Origin: CAZPRY01 sp964589175
GTDB taxonomy: Bacteria > Fidelibacterota > UBA2242
Length of the DNA: 64,000 bases
Assembly: GCA_964589175.1 (NCBI GenBank)
Contig: CAZPRY010000001.1
Coordinates: 62,001-126,000 of the forward strand
Direction: 5' to 3'
Shown: in pieces, positions 51,979-60,593 of the stretch
Layout: each line of letters opens with the position of its first letter
Numbering within the stretch: position 1 is the first letter of the stretch
The notes under the pieces: generated by a model
Database searches by the model: none
Told to the model about the DNA's origin: nothing
The model's input: the letters and a program-made list of their open reading frames with translations, nothing else
Program-made: the position numbers and the translations under genes

Positions 51979-52701
51979 CTAATCGGCCGTCAGTTCGATG
52001 AAGAGTTGTTCGAAATTGTGATTTTTCTGCGATTTCAGAAGTTCGAGGGCGGCGATCTTATCGTCGAAGATAATCCGGCCGCGGTTGATGATGCTGACCC
52101 GGCTGCAGATTTCCTCGGCGACATTCAGGCTGTGCGTGGACATAAAAATGGTCGTTCCCCGGGCCGCCTGCTGCCGCAGGAATTGCTTGACGATGTGCGC
52201 GGTTTGCGGGTCCAGGCCGACCATCGGTTCGTCGATGACAATCAGCCCCGGTTCATGCAGAAAGGCCGAAGCGATCGTGATTCTCTGCCGCATCCCCTGG
52301 GAGTACTCCTCGGTGCGCTGGTCCAGCCAGTCGCCGATCTTGAGAAGTTCCACGATCTCGGCGATGCGGTTGTGAAGCCGGGATTTGGGGAGCCCATAGA
52401 GGCCGCCGGAGAAGTAGAGAAATTCCCGCCCGGTGAGTTTATCGTACAGGAAGGGCTGGTCCGGAATATAGCCGATCTGGGCTTTGGCCTCCAAGGGATT
52501 GGCGGTGACATCATGGCCGTTCAGTGAAATTGTGCCGGATGTGAGCGAATATAATCCGACGATCATTTTGATGGTGGTCGTCTTGCCGGCTCCGTTGGGC
52601 CCCAAAAACCCAAACAGTTCGCCTTTCGGCACGACCAAGTTGATATGATCGACGGCGGTGAAACTTCCGAAATTCTTGGATACATTGTTGAGTTGTAGCA
52701 T
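51979..52701 (-). CDS. ABC transporter ATP-binding protein
   Basis: A 240-residue ATPase with Walker A GPNGAGKTT (34-42), signature YSQGMRQR (about 130), Walker B LIVIDEP followed by MVGLD, and the H-loop STHSL. It resembles the CcmA/NatA-type ATPases of ABC-2 exporters. It overlaps no gene but its stop abuts the permease ATG. GAGG lies 7 bases upstream of its ATG. With the permease it forms one complete exporter if the permease is a fused dimer. Confidence 0.92.
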   Translation of the reverse strand: MLQLNNVSKNFGSFTAVDHINLVVPKGELFGFLGPNGAGKTTTIKMIVGLYSLTSGTISLNGHDVTANPLEAKAQIGYIPDQPFLYDKLTGREFLYFSGGLYGLPKSRLHNRIAEIVELLKIGDWLDQRTEEYSQGMRQRITIASAFLHEPGLIVIDEPMVGLDPQTAHIVKQFLRQQAARGTTIFMSTHSLNVAEEICSRVSIINRGRIIFDDKIAALELLKSQKNHNFEQLFIELTAD

Positions 52702-52725
52702 AAGCCAACCTCGGGGGCGCTTGCT

Positions 52726-53586
52726 CTAATGCTGTTTCCGGGTCGGGTGCAGCAGATCGGAAAAAAGCTTGGAGAACGGCGCAGCTGCTTTTTCAACCGG
52801 TTTTGAATCCGCTTTGGGTTCGGCGTTTTCGGATTTTTTCTCGTCCAGTATTTTCTGTCTTTCCTGATAGATCTCCTCGCTCTCGATGGCGCCGATCACG
52901 TTGGAGAGATCATTCTGGGAATTGAACACCGGGTAAAAAACGATATAGCATTCTTTAGATTCGCCGGCCGCACCGAGCCGTATCATTTTCTTCATCGGGA
53001 TATTTTTGACTTTTTTAATGTCGTTGGCCAGTAGCGTGAAATTGAGGCCTTCGATGATTTCGTCGACGAATTTGCCATAAATATATTTGGGTTCAATCTC
53101 AAAATCCAGCATAAAGCGTTTGCTAACCTTGGTAATTTGCCCGGAAATGTCCGAGATGAAGAGAGGCCGGTCGATTTTCGCCAGCAGGAAATTGATGGTG
53201 TTGGAAATCGAACTGATTTTGAGGGTTTTCATGGTATTCAGGCTGTAGAGCCGGGTATTGATTTCCAGGATTTTCTGGCCCAGTACATCCAGTTTCTTAA
53301 GGTAATCCTCGGGCGAGTATTTGCCCTGCTTGGAGAGTTCGATGAGTTTGTCCAGTACATTCAGAATCTGTTTGCCCTTCGCGAAAGTTACCCAGAAAGT
53401 AAAAATGATTACCAGGAGCGCGATCATGGTCAGGTATAAAAACTGTTCAGCGAAGTATTTCAGGCTGATTGGATTGGACGGGTCCAGCTGGATAAATTGC
53501 CGGTAGCTCAGAATTCCGAGCAGAATAAAGAGCACCATCGTCGTGATGAAAATGAAATATATGTAGGATTTTTTGATGATGATCAT
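52726..53586 (-). CDS. Membrane protein with PAS domain, linked to ktrA
   Basis: A 286-residue protein with two N-terminal membrane helices (about 8-26 and 48-68) and a short loop between them, a helical linker (about 72-135) similar in place to a HAMP or coiled coil, then a PAS domain (about 140-235; RPLFISDISGQITKVSKRF). The Lys/Pro/Ala-rich tail has no enzymatic domain. There is no kinase, cyclase or response-regulator part. It starts at the base next to the ktrA stop, so the two are translated together, which suggests a sensor for potassium uptake or for the ABC exporter downstream. Confidence 0.65.
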   Translation of the reverse strand: MIIIKKSYIYFIFITTMVLFILLGILSYRQFIQLDPSNPISLKYFAEQFLYLTMIALLVIIFTFWVTFAKGKQILNVLDKLIELSKQGKYSPEDYLKKLDVLGQKILEINTRLYSLNTMKTLKISSISNTINFLLAKIDRPLFISDISGQITKVSKRFMLDFEIEPKYIYGKFVDEIIEGLNFTLLANDIKKVKNIPMKKMIRLGAAGESKECYIVFYPVFNSQNDLSNVIGAIESEEIYQERQKILDEKKSENAEPKADSKPVEKAAAPFSKLFSDLLHPTRKQH

Positions 53587-54279
53587 TTATAGATCCTTTA
53601 GTCTTTCGATTTCACGCTCCGCCCCCACCACGACCATGATATCATTTTTCTGCACGGTTGTCAGAGGCCCGGGAAAGCTGATCGTCTCTTCCTCCTGCGG
53701 GTTGCCCATCTCGTCCACGTTCATCTGGATGCGTTTGATCGTGATGACGTTGATATTAAACTTTTTGCGCAGATCGAGTTCCTGCAGGGTTTTCCCGAAA
53801 AAGGATTTGGGGGCCAGCACTTCGGCCAGAATCTGGTTCTTGCCGATCGGGATTTTTTCGACGATATCAGGCGAGATCAGGCGATTGGCAAGACGATTGC
53901 CCTCTTCGATTTCGATGTTGATCACCTCGGTAGCCCCGACCTGCCGCAGCACCTGGGCGTGGATATCCGAAATGGCGCGCGCGATGATATGGGGAACGCT
54001 CAGATTTTTGAGAATCGCAGTGGTCAGAATGCTGGATTCGATATTTTCACCGATTCCGACGATGGCGATATCGACATCCTCTATCGGAGCGGCTTTCAGT
54101 GATTCCTCATCGGTGCTGTCGATCAGGATCGCCTGAGTAACGAGATTTTTAATTTTCTCGATTTGGCCGACCTTATGATCGACGGCGATTACCTGGCTGC
54201 CTTTTTCGGCCAGGACGCGGCATACTTCGAGCCCGAATGAGCCAAGACCGAACACGGCGAATACTTTTTCTTTGGGCAT
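53587..54279 (-). CDS. ktrA: Potassium uptake regulatory subunit KtrA (RCK protein)
   Basis: A 230-residue cytosolic gating ring subunit. The RCK-N (Rossmann) domain carries GLGSFG (11-16) and the nucleotide-binding Asp of VIAVDHK; KNLVTQAILIDSTDEESL and AIVGIGENIESSILTT follow. The RCK-C domain (about 140-225) ends KNDIMVVVGAEREIERL. Such rings bind ATP/ADP or NAD(H) and cyclic-di-AMP and open KtrB. The ktrB gene lies 68 bp upstream on the same strand. Confidence 0.92.
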   Translation of the reverse strand: MPKEKVFAVFGLGSFGLEVCRVLAEKGSQVIAVDHKVGQIEKIKNLVTQAILIDSTDEESLKAAPIEDVDIAIVGIGENIESSILTTAILKNLSVPHIIARAISDIHAQVLRQVGATEVINIEIEEGNRLANRLISPDIVEKIPIGKNQILAEVLAPKSFFGKTLQELDLRKKFNINVITIKRIQMNVDEMGNPQEEETISFPGPLTTVQKNDIMVVVGAEREIERLKDL

Positions 54280-54347
54280 TGTTTATACCTCCGGATCTAA
54301 GATGATTTTATGAATTGGCAAGCGGTATAGTGCTCTCATTTTGAGTA

Positions 54348-56087
54348 TTACCCGATCAATACGTTACCTTCGGGGTAGCGGATTTGCAGTTTGCTCTGTT
54401 TACGCGAAAGCGCCACGATCAGGGTCAGTGGTCCGATGCGCCCGATAAACATTAAGATGATGATGACGATTTTGCCTGCGCCCGACAGCGCCCCCGTAAT
54501 TCCGAGGGAGAGCCCGACGGTGCCGAAGGCCGAAACGACTTCGAACAGAATCTCTTCAAAGGCAAAGTTCTCGCTGATCGATAGAATCAGCGCGCCCATG
54601 AAAACGGCGATAATCGCCAAAATTACGATGAAGAACGATTTATTGACGAGGTCTTTGGAAATGGAGTGGTTCATCAGCGTCGTATTTTCACGACCGCGGA
54701 AGATCGAATACAGGTAGGCGTAGATGACGGTAAAGGTATTGACCTTGATGCCGCCGGCGGTCGAACCGGAAGCCCCGCCGATGAACATGAAAAGCATCAT
54801 AATCAAAAGCGTGTTGATATGCAGTTTGGCCAGGTTGATGGTGTTGAATCCCGCGGTACGCAGCGTAACGGACTGGAAAAAAGCATTCAGATATTGCGTT
54901 TTGAGGTCTTTGGTCAGCAGAATACTGCCGTGTTCAAAGCCGTAGATCAGCAGCGTACCGCCCAGGATCAGAATACCCGTCATGATCAGCACGGCTTTGG
55001 CATTCAGGTTCAATTTGGCTCCCCGAACCCGTTTTCTAAACATGTTGCGAACGCGCGAAATGACGATCTCGATCAGGTTGAAAATCACGGGAAAACTAAT
55101 TCCGCCCAAAATTATCAGCAAACATATGATCATGTTCATCGGGGTGCTGGATTGAAAATTCTCCAGGCTGTTGGTGAACAGCGCGAAGCCCGCATTGCAG
55201 AAGGCCGAAACCGCATGAAAGGCGGAGAACAGCAGCGTTTGAGCGGTAAAGCCGAAGAGATCGCTGAATTCATTAAAGAGGAAAATGGCCCCGATGATCT
55301 CAATGGCGAAAGTGATGATGATGATTTTGGCGATGGATTCTGAAATTTTGTGCAGATCCTGTTCATTTAGCAGGTATGACATCGCCAGTTTTTCTTCCAG
55401 CGAAATTCGTTTGCCGACGACAAACGCGCCGAAGTAAGATAATATCATGATACCCAGTCCGCCGATCTGGATCAGGATCATGATGATGATCTGGCCGTAG
55501 ACCGTGAATTTCGTGGCGGTGTCGACCACGATCAGTCCGGTCACGCAGACCGCCGAGGTTGACGTGAAGAGCGCTTCCATGGCATGCAGCTCGCCGTTCG
55601 AGGCGAAGGGCAGCATCAGGAGGATGCCGCCAACCACGATGATGATGAAAAAACTGGTGACAATGGTTTGCGCCGGATGGGTTGTGATCGATTTGATGAA
55701 ATAGTTCAGGCGTTTGATGCGGCCGAGAATTTTTAAGGCGACAAAGGCGTTGCGCAGGATAATAATATTGGTGGAGACCACGGTCAGGTTGCCATGCGCA
55801 ACCCGAAAGGAGGTGATTTTATTCAGGATAAACAGAGTAACCAGCACCGTCAACAGCAGCAGGCTGAAGAGATTGAAGCGCAGGAAGTTCAGTTTACGCG
55901 GGGCCGCGACGAAGCGCAAGACGGTTTCAGTGATGAACAGAATGATAATGGCATAATCGACAATATTGATAAAGAGCCGCACATGCGGATCGGGGGAAGC
56001 TCCATGCTCGAAAAAGAGCGTGACGATTCCCAGGAAAAGGACGATCAGAATCAGTCGATCGAGTATATTTTTATTCATTGTCTTCAT
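54348..56087 (-). CDS. ktrB: Potassium transporter KtrB (TrkH/KtrB superfamily)
   Basis: A 579-residue membrane protein. The KtrB core begins near residue 135 (TIVTSFFIIIVVGGILLMLPFAS) and has four membrane-pore-membrane repeats with selectivity-type turns such as SAVCVTGLIV, AFCNAGFAL, LRTAGFNTI and AFGTVGLSLG. The first 130 residues are an extra hydrophobic domain with four or so helices, absent from Bacillus KtrB (about 445 residues) but seen in long TrkH-like proteins of the FCB group. It pairs with ktrA. ATG 56087 is used; 56078 is an alternative and neither has a strong ribosome site. Confidence 0.9.
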   Translation of the reverse strand: MKTMNKNILDRLILIVLFLGIVTLFFEHGASPDPHVRLFINIVDYAIIILFITETVLRFVAAPRKLNFLRFNLFSLLLLTVLVTLFILNKITSFRVAHGNLTVVSTNIIILRNAFVALKILGRIKRLNYFIKSITTHPAQTIVTSFFIIIVVGGILLMLPFASNGELHAMEALFTSTSAVCVTGLIVVDTATKFTVYGQIIIMILIQIGGLGIMILSYFGAFVVGKRISLEEKLAMSYLLNEQDLHKISESIAKIIIITFAIEIIGAIFLFNEFSDLFGFTAQTLLFSAFHAVSAFCNAGFALFTNSLENFQSSTPMNMIICLLIILGGISFPVIFNLIEIVISRVRNMFRKRVRGAKLNLNAKAVLIMTGILILGGTLLIYGFEHGSILLTKDLKTQYLNAFFQSVTLRTAGFNTINLAKLHINTLLIMMLFMFIGGASGSTAGGIKVNTFTVIYAYLYSIFRGRENTTLMNHSISKDLVNKSFFIVILAIIAVFMGALILSISENFAFEEILFEVVSAFGTVGLSLGITGALSGAGKIVIIILMFIGRIGPLTLIVALSRKQSKLQIRYPEGNVLIG

Positions 56088-56155
56088 TCAGATAACCATG
56101 TATTCCCAATGTCAATTACGACGAACTTTCACTTTTTTTTGAAAATATGCAACCT

Positions 56156-56186
56156 AATCCGCATATGCAAACTTTTGCTGCGGATT
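56156..56186. promoter_or_regulatory. Compound hairpin in the ktrB/rarA divergent region
   Basis: Perfect 8-bp outer arms AATCCGCA/TGCGGATT enclose a second stem GCAAA/TTTGC. It lies 69 bp upstream of both start codons (ktrB on the left, rarA on the right), so it may be an operator shared by the divergent genes. Confidence 0.35.
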
Positions 56187-56254
56187 TGGGACTCGCACAC
56201 TTGCATTGGCCGGGGGGCTGATCTAAATTCCGATTCATTAAGAGGAGTAAAACA

Positions 56255-57586
56255 ATGGATTTGTTCAAGCAAGATAAAAAACGGGAAGAGATCTTGGCGC
56301 CGCTGGCCGAGCGGATGCGTCCGGTGCGGGCGGAAGATTTTATCGGTCAGCAGGAGATATTCGGGGAGGGCAAAATCCTGCGGCAGGTGCTCCAGGCCCA
56401 AAAGGTTTTTTCGATGATTCTGTGGGGACCGCCCGGTTCCGGTAAAACCACACTGGCGAAGCTCGTTTCGCGGCAGGTTCAGGCCCAATTCTACCAGGTC
56501 AATGCGGTTGCGGCGGGCGTGAAAGACATCCGCAAGGTTATCGATCAGTCGCAGGTAAACCGCCGTAATGGTCTGCGGACAATCCTGTTCATCGATGAAA
56601 TTCACCGATTCAATAAAGCCCAGCAGGACGCCCTGCTGCATGCCGTGGAAGATGGTTCTGTTACTCTGATCGGCGCAACCACGGAGAATCCGTCTTTCGA
56701 GGTCATTGCGCCGCTGCTCTCACGCTGCAGGGTGTTAAAATTGCACTATTTATCAGAAGAAGAACTTGGTCAAATTCTGGATGCGGCATTGGCGAGAGAC
56801 CCGGTGCTGCGGGAGTATCGCGCCGAGATTGATGCTGAAACCCGGGCGTTTTTATTGGGACAGGTCGGCGGCGATGCCCGCAAATTGCTCAACACCCTCG
56901 AAATCTGTCTGCAATTGTCGGCTGTCGCGGCCGGCGAGATCCTGCAGATTCGCCTGCCCCTGGTGCGGGAAGCGCTGCAGCAGAAGCATCTTCTCTACGA
57001 TAAAAAAGGGGACTACCATTACGATATCATCTCCGCCTTTATCAAAAGCATCCGCGGCAGTGATCCCGATGCCGGACTCTACTGGCTGTCAGTGATGCTC
57101 GAAGGCGGCGAGGATCCGCTGTTTATTGCCAGACGACTGATCATCCTGGCCAGTGAAGATGTCGGCAATGCGGCACCGCTGGCGTTAAACATCATGGTTT
57201 CGGGGTATCAGGCCGTGCACGCGATCGGCATGCCCGAAGGCGCCATCGTCCTGGCTCAAATGACGACCTACCTGGCATCCCTGCCCAAAAGCAATGCCTC
57301 CTATCTGGGACTGCAAGCGGCATTGGCAGAAGTACGGGGGGGAGAAGCTCCGGACGTTCCGCTTCACCTGCGGAATGCCCCCACCGGGCTGATGAAAGCC
57401 ATGAATTACGGTAAAGATTATCAGTATGCTCACGATCATCCCGGCCATTTTGTGCAGGAAAACTATTTTCCCCGGGATGTGCAACCGCGGGCTTTCTACC
57501 AGCCTACGGAACAGGGCAAAGAACTGTCGATCCGCAATCATCTCAGGGAATTATGGGGGAATAGATATAGTAGCAGTAGTAAATAA
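56255..57586 (+). CDS. rarA: Replication-associated recombination protein RarA (MgsA)
   Basis: A 443-residue AAA+ ATPase of the clamp-loader group that acts at stalled replication forks. Walker A is GPPGSGKTT (58-66), Walker B ILFIDEIHRFNK, sensor 1 IGATTENPSFEV and arginine finger region LLSRC. The C-terminal part (DYHYDIISAFIKSIRGSDPDAGLY and SEDVGNAAPLAL) is the RarA tetramerisation domain. AGAGGAG precedes the ATG by 8 bases. Length is typical. Confidence 0.95.
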   Translation: MDLFKQDKKREEILAPLAERMRPVRAEDFIGQQEIFGEGKILRQVLQAQKVFSMILWGPPGSGKTTLAKLVSRQVQAQFYQVNAVAAGVKDIRKVIDQSQVNRRNGLRTILFIDEIHRFNKAQQDALLHAVEDGSVTLIGATTENPSFEVIAPLLSRCRVLKLHYLSEEELGQILDAALARDPVLREYRAEIDAETRAFLLGQVGGDARKLLNTLEICLQLSAVAAGEILQIRLPLVREALQQKHLLYDKKGDYHYDIISAFIKSIRGSDPDAGLYWLSVMLEGGEDPLFIARRLIILASEDVGNAAPLALNIMVSGYQAVHAIGMPEGAIVLAQMTTYLASLPKSNASYLGLQAALAEVRGGEAPDVPLHLRNAPTGLMKAMNYGKDYQYAHDHPGHFVQENYFPRDVQPRAFYQPTEQGKELSIRNHLRELWGNRYSSSSK

Positions 57587-57745
57587 GAATAACAATATTT
57601 TGTATAATTATGTAAATATACGATTATTAGCGACATAACCGGCAAGTGTTTTAGATTATTATTAACTATTCCCCAATTGGATAATTTCTGTTAAATACAA
57701 TTGGGCGCTTAATAATGTCATGCCAATATTTTCCCGGATATTTTG

Positions 57746-57759
57746 ATGTACAAGTACAT
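57746..57759. promoter_or_regulatory. Perfect inverted repeat upstream of the AbrB-like genes
   Basis: ATGTAC-AA-GTACAT, about 50 bp upstream of the -35 of the toxin-antitoxin-like operon. AbrB/MazE-type antitoxins commonly autoregulate through such palindromes. Confidence 0.4.
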
Positions 57760-57807
57760 ATTTATATTTAGATGATTATAAACACAAAATATTTTTTATT
57801 ACATGAC

Positions 57808-57836
57808 TTGACATTTTTAATTATTTCTATTAGTTT
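57808..57836 (+). promoter_or_regulatory. Candidate promoter of the AbrB-Doc-like operon
   Basis: TTGACA (57808-57813), 17-bp spacer, TAGTTT (57831-57836), about 35 bp before the first ATG. The surrounding 285-bp gap is markedly A/T-rich. Confidence 0.55.
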
Positions 57837-57871
57837 GAGTGGTAGAAATAAAACCCTGGAGGGTCAGGTAA

Positions 57872-58117
57872 ATGAAAAGGAAAATTGTCCGTGTGGGTGC
57901 GAGTTTATGTATATTATTGCCCAAAGATGTTATCAAAAGCATGGATTGGGACTTTGGCGATACGGTTGACCTGATACTGGATGAGGAAAGCGAGAAGGTA
58001 ATCCTAAAGAATCCCCGAGAAGAAAAGGATGAGAAGCAGACCTACCTGGAAGACTTCGATGCGTTTTTGCGGGAATATGAGAACGTGTTAACCGAAGTGG
58101 ATATTCGCAAAGAGTAA
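57872..58117 (+). CDS. AbrB/MazE/SpoVT-type DNA-binding protein, antitoxin-like (first)
   Basis: An 81-residue protein. The first 50 residues match the swapped-hairpin AbrB/MazE fold: KRKIVRVGASLCILLPKDV, then MDWDFGDTVDLIL and KVILKNP. The acidic C-terminal tail (about 55-81) is the kind of segment by which antitoxins bind and block a toxin. GGAGGGTCAGGTAA lies directly upstream. A second protein with the same start follows 25 bp later. Confidence 0.75.
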   Translation: MKRKIVRVGASLCILLPKDVIKSMDWDFGDTVDLILDEESEKVILKNPREEKDEKQTYLEDFDAFLREYENVLTEVDIRKE

Positions 58118-58142
58118 GCTAAGGGAATGCTTTGAGGTAAAC

Positions 58143-58385
58143 ATGAAAAGGAAAATAATCAGAGTAGGATCGAGTAGAGGCGTACTGTTGCCGCGCGAAG
58201 TTACGCGCGCCATGAGCTGGGATTTCGGAACGGAGATTGATCTGAATGTGGATATTGAACGCAAGGAAGTCACTCTTAAGACGATTAAAATCAGTCTTCC
58301 GGAAGATTACAGTTCCGATCACTTGCGGCAAATGGAAGATATTTTAAACGAATATTCAGATATTCTGGGAGGTTTCGATGACTGA
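58143..58385 (+). CDS. AbrB/MazE/SpoVT-type DNA-binding protein, antitoxin-like (second)
   Basis: An 80-residue paralogue of the preceding protein. The N-terminus (KRKIIRVGSSRGVLLPREV) and the MSWDFGTEIDLNV segment align residue by residue with it, while the tails (about 53-80) differ. GAGG stands 5 bases before the ATG. Its last eight bases overlap the start of the Doc-like gene (ATGACTGA), a coupling typical of toxin-antitoxin pairs. The pair may form hetero-oligomers on the operator. Confidence 0.75.
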   Translation: MKRKIIRVGSSRGVLLPREVTRAMSWDFGTEIDLNVDIERKEVTLKTIKISLPEDYSSDHLRQMEDILNEYSDILGGFDD

Positions 58386-58776
58386 GGATCAGGCCAAGCA
58401 GATAAAATTGCTATCCTACGTGCACTGGCTTATTTCACGCCGCTTTGGCGGGGAACCCGGAGTGCGGGATTTGAATGCCCTGGAGAATGCCGTTGCTCTG
58501 CCGGGTGGAGGATCCCTGACCTGTTTTTTGGGTGAGCGGTTATCGAACCGGAAAGATCTGTATTCCCAACTCGGCTGGTTCGTCTATTATCTTCTGGACG
58601 GGGAACCCTTCAACAGTAAGAATCGTTCGGTCGTCCTGCTGATGCTGATCTGGAGTTTGAAATATTACCAGCTTGAATTGGACATCGAGGCTTTGGCCGA
58701 TTTTCTTAAAAGCCTGGATACAATGAAACAGGGAAATTCCGATATTTCTCTCTGGTTTGCCAGCAATTGCCGTTAA
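58378..58776 (+). CDS. Doc/Fic-like protein with degenerate active-site motif
   Basis: A 132-residue, largely helical protein. The N-terminal segment ISRRFGGEPGVRDLNALENAVALP resembles Doc (death-on-curing) toxins, where FGG-x-GxRD-x-x-LLESAL-type wording is usual, and the place of the HPFxDGNKRT motif reads EPFNSKNRSV. The catalytic His is Glu, the Asp/Gly pair is Ser/Lys and only PF and Asn remain, so kinase or AMP-transfer activity of the Fic type is unlikely. It overlaps the second antitoxin-like gene by eight bases. It may be an inactivated toxin kept as a regulator, or a new activity on the same fold. Confidence 0.6.
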   Translation: MTEDQAKQIKLLSYVHWLISRRFGGEPGVRDLNALENAVALPGGGSLTCFLGERLSNRKDLYSQLGWFVYYLLDGEPFNSKNRSVVLLMLIWSLKYYQLELDIEALADFLKSLDTMKQGNSDISLWFASNCR

Positions 58777-58883
58777 ATCCGGCCCTACTTTCGATCACAG
58801 CACATAGTTAAAGTCGTGGTACGAAACATGCCTTCTCTCGATATCCATCGATGTACTGTTTGGGCTACGGCGGTGATATTTTC

Positions 58884-60590
58884 ATGTCAATGAAGCGAAT
58901 GATACAAGCGGCCCACGGAGATATTCCGGCCGACGTAATATTTCGAAATGCCAAGCTGCTGAATGTTTTATCGGCTGAAATTCTCCCCGGTTCGGTTGCG
59001 GTGTTCAACGGCAAAGTCATCGGCTTCGGGGAGTATGAGGCTGTCCATGAAATTGACCTGGGTGGACGCTATCTGCTCCCCGGTTTTATCGACGGGCATG
59101 TGCACCTCGAAAGTTCCATGTTGTCGCCGGCCGAATTTGCCCGGGAGATCCTGCCGGTAGGCACCACCGCCGTCATCATTGATCCGCATGAAATCGTTAA
59201 CGTCATGGGAGAACGGGGCCTGGAGTACATTCTCGACAGCACCTGGAATCTCCCGCTCGATGTGTACGTGATGCTGTCTTCCTGCGTGCCGGCTACCCAC
59301 CTGGAGACTTCCGGGGCGGAATTCACGGCGGAACAGATGCGGAAATGGATCACGCATCCCCGGATTCTGGGGATCGGAGAGATGATGAACTTTCCCGGTG
59401 TCATCCATGCCGATCCACAGGTGCTGGAGAAGATCGCCACGGCCGAAGGAAAAATTATCGACGGGCATGCGCCACTCGTCTCGGGGAAAAACCTGGCGGC
59501 TTATGTGTCCGCCGGGATATCCTCGGATCATGAATGCTCACAGATTGAAGAAGCCCGCGAGAAACTGCGCAACGGGATGTTCATCATGCTCCGCGAAGGT
59601 TCGGCGGCGCGCAACTTGGCAACTATACTGCCGCTGGTGAACGTGCAAAATTCGCGTTTCTTCGGTTTTGTCACGGACGACCGCCACCCGGATTTTCTAC
59701 TGGAACACGGGCACATCAATTCCATGATCCGCACGGCCATCGGAGCCGGAATCGATCCCATTACAGCAGTACAGATGGCCACGATCAATACGGCCCGCTA
59801 TTTTCGCCTGTCCGGTGTGGGAGCCGTCGCGCCCGGGTACAAGGCCGATTTCGCAATAGTCGATAATCTCGATGATTTCCGGGTCGTTCAGGTTTTTAAA
59901 AGCGGGAAAATGGTGGCGCAGGATGGCGAACTGATCATCGCCAGCCGCGCGGACACGCAAAACATCACCAACACAGTTAATATCGGCGATTTTTCCATAA
60001 ATCATCTGAAGGTTCCGTCTACGGGTGGAAATATGCGGGTGATCGAAATCGTTCCGAATCAGATCATTACGCAGAAGACGATCTGCCCGGTCGCAATTGT
60101 CGACGGCGAGGCGGTCAGCGATCCCGCCTCCGATCTGCTGAAGATGGTGGTCGTGGAAAGACACCGGGCGACCGGCAATGTCGGGATCGGCTTCGTGAGA
60201 GGCTTCGGAATCCAAACGGGTGCACTGGCCTCCACGGTCGCCCACGATTCACATAACCTGATTGCCATTGGTGCGACAGACAAGGATATTCTGGCCGCGA
60301 TCCGGGCCGTGAAAGAGATGCAGGGCGGCCAGGTCGTGATACGGGACGGACAAGTGTTGGCCGGGTTAGCGTTGCCGATTGCCGGGTTGATGAGCGATCA
60401 GCCGCTTGGCATCGTGAAGCAGGCCGGGGATCGCTTGGTTGGGGCCGCCCGCACGCTGGGTTGCCGCTTGGCGAATCCGTTCATGACGCTTTCGTTTTTG
60501 GCGCTGCCGGTCATTCCGGCTTTGAAACTGACCGACAAGGGCCTGGTGGATGTGGAGAGATTTGAAATTGTTCCGCTTTTTTGTGATTGA
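58884..60590 (+). CDS. ade: Adenine deaminase
   Basis: A 568-residue amidohydrolase converting adenine to hypoxanthine in purine salvage. The metal motif DGHVHLESS near residue 74, the IDPHEIVNVMG segment, GEMMNFPGV, DGHAPLVSGK, SDHECS and TDDRHPDFL are all typical of Ade, as is the C-terminal domain (VAHDSHNLIAIGATDKDI). I choose the ATG at 58884 (GGTGAT 7 bases upstream), which gives the usual length; the in-frame ATG at 58851 lacks a site and adds unrelated residues. It ends 3 bp from the convergent trkH stop with no room for a terminator. Confidence 0.95.
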   Translation: MSMKRMIQAAHGDIPADVIFRNAKLLNVLSAEILPGSVAVFNGKVIGFGEYEAVHEIDLGGRYLLPGFIDGHVHLESSMLSPAEFAREILPVGTTAVIIDPHEIVNVMGERGLEYILDSTWNLPLDVYVMLSSCVPATHLETSGAEFTAEQMRKWITHPRILGIGEMMNFPGVIHADPQVLEKIATAEGKIIDGHAPLVSGKNLAAYVSAGISSDHECSQIEEAREKLRNGMFIMLREGSAARNLATILPLVNVQNSRFFGFVTDDRHPDFLLEHGHINSMIRTAIGAGIDPITAVQMATINTARYFRLSGVGAVAPGYKADFAIVDNLDDFRVVQVFKSGKMVAQDGELIIASRADTQNITNTVNIGDFSINHLKVPSTGGNMRVIEIVPNQIITQKTICPVAIVDGEAVSDPASDLLKMVVVERHRATGNVGIGFVRGFGIQTGALASTVAHDSHNLIAIGATDKDILAAIRAVKEMQGGQVVIRDGQVLAGLALPIAGLMSDQPLGIVKQAGDRLVGAARTLGCRLANPFMTLSFLALPVIPALKLTDKGLVDVERFEIVPLFCD

Positions 60591-60593
60591 AAA

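Noticed and set aside
51556..52527. 323-residue plus-strand frame opposite the ABC transporter genes
   Set aside because: The opposite strand encodes a clear ABC ATPase and permease; this frame is rich in Asp/Gln/Arg runs with no motif.
54666..55343. 225-residue plus-strand frame opposite ktrB
   Set aside because: Antisense to a membrane protein, giving a charged low-complexity product; no start signal.
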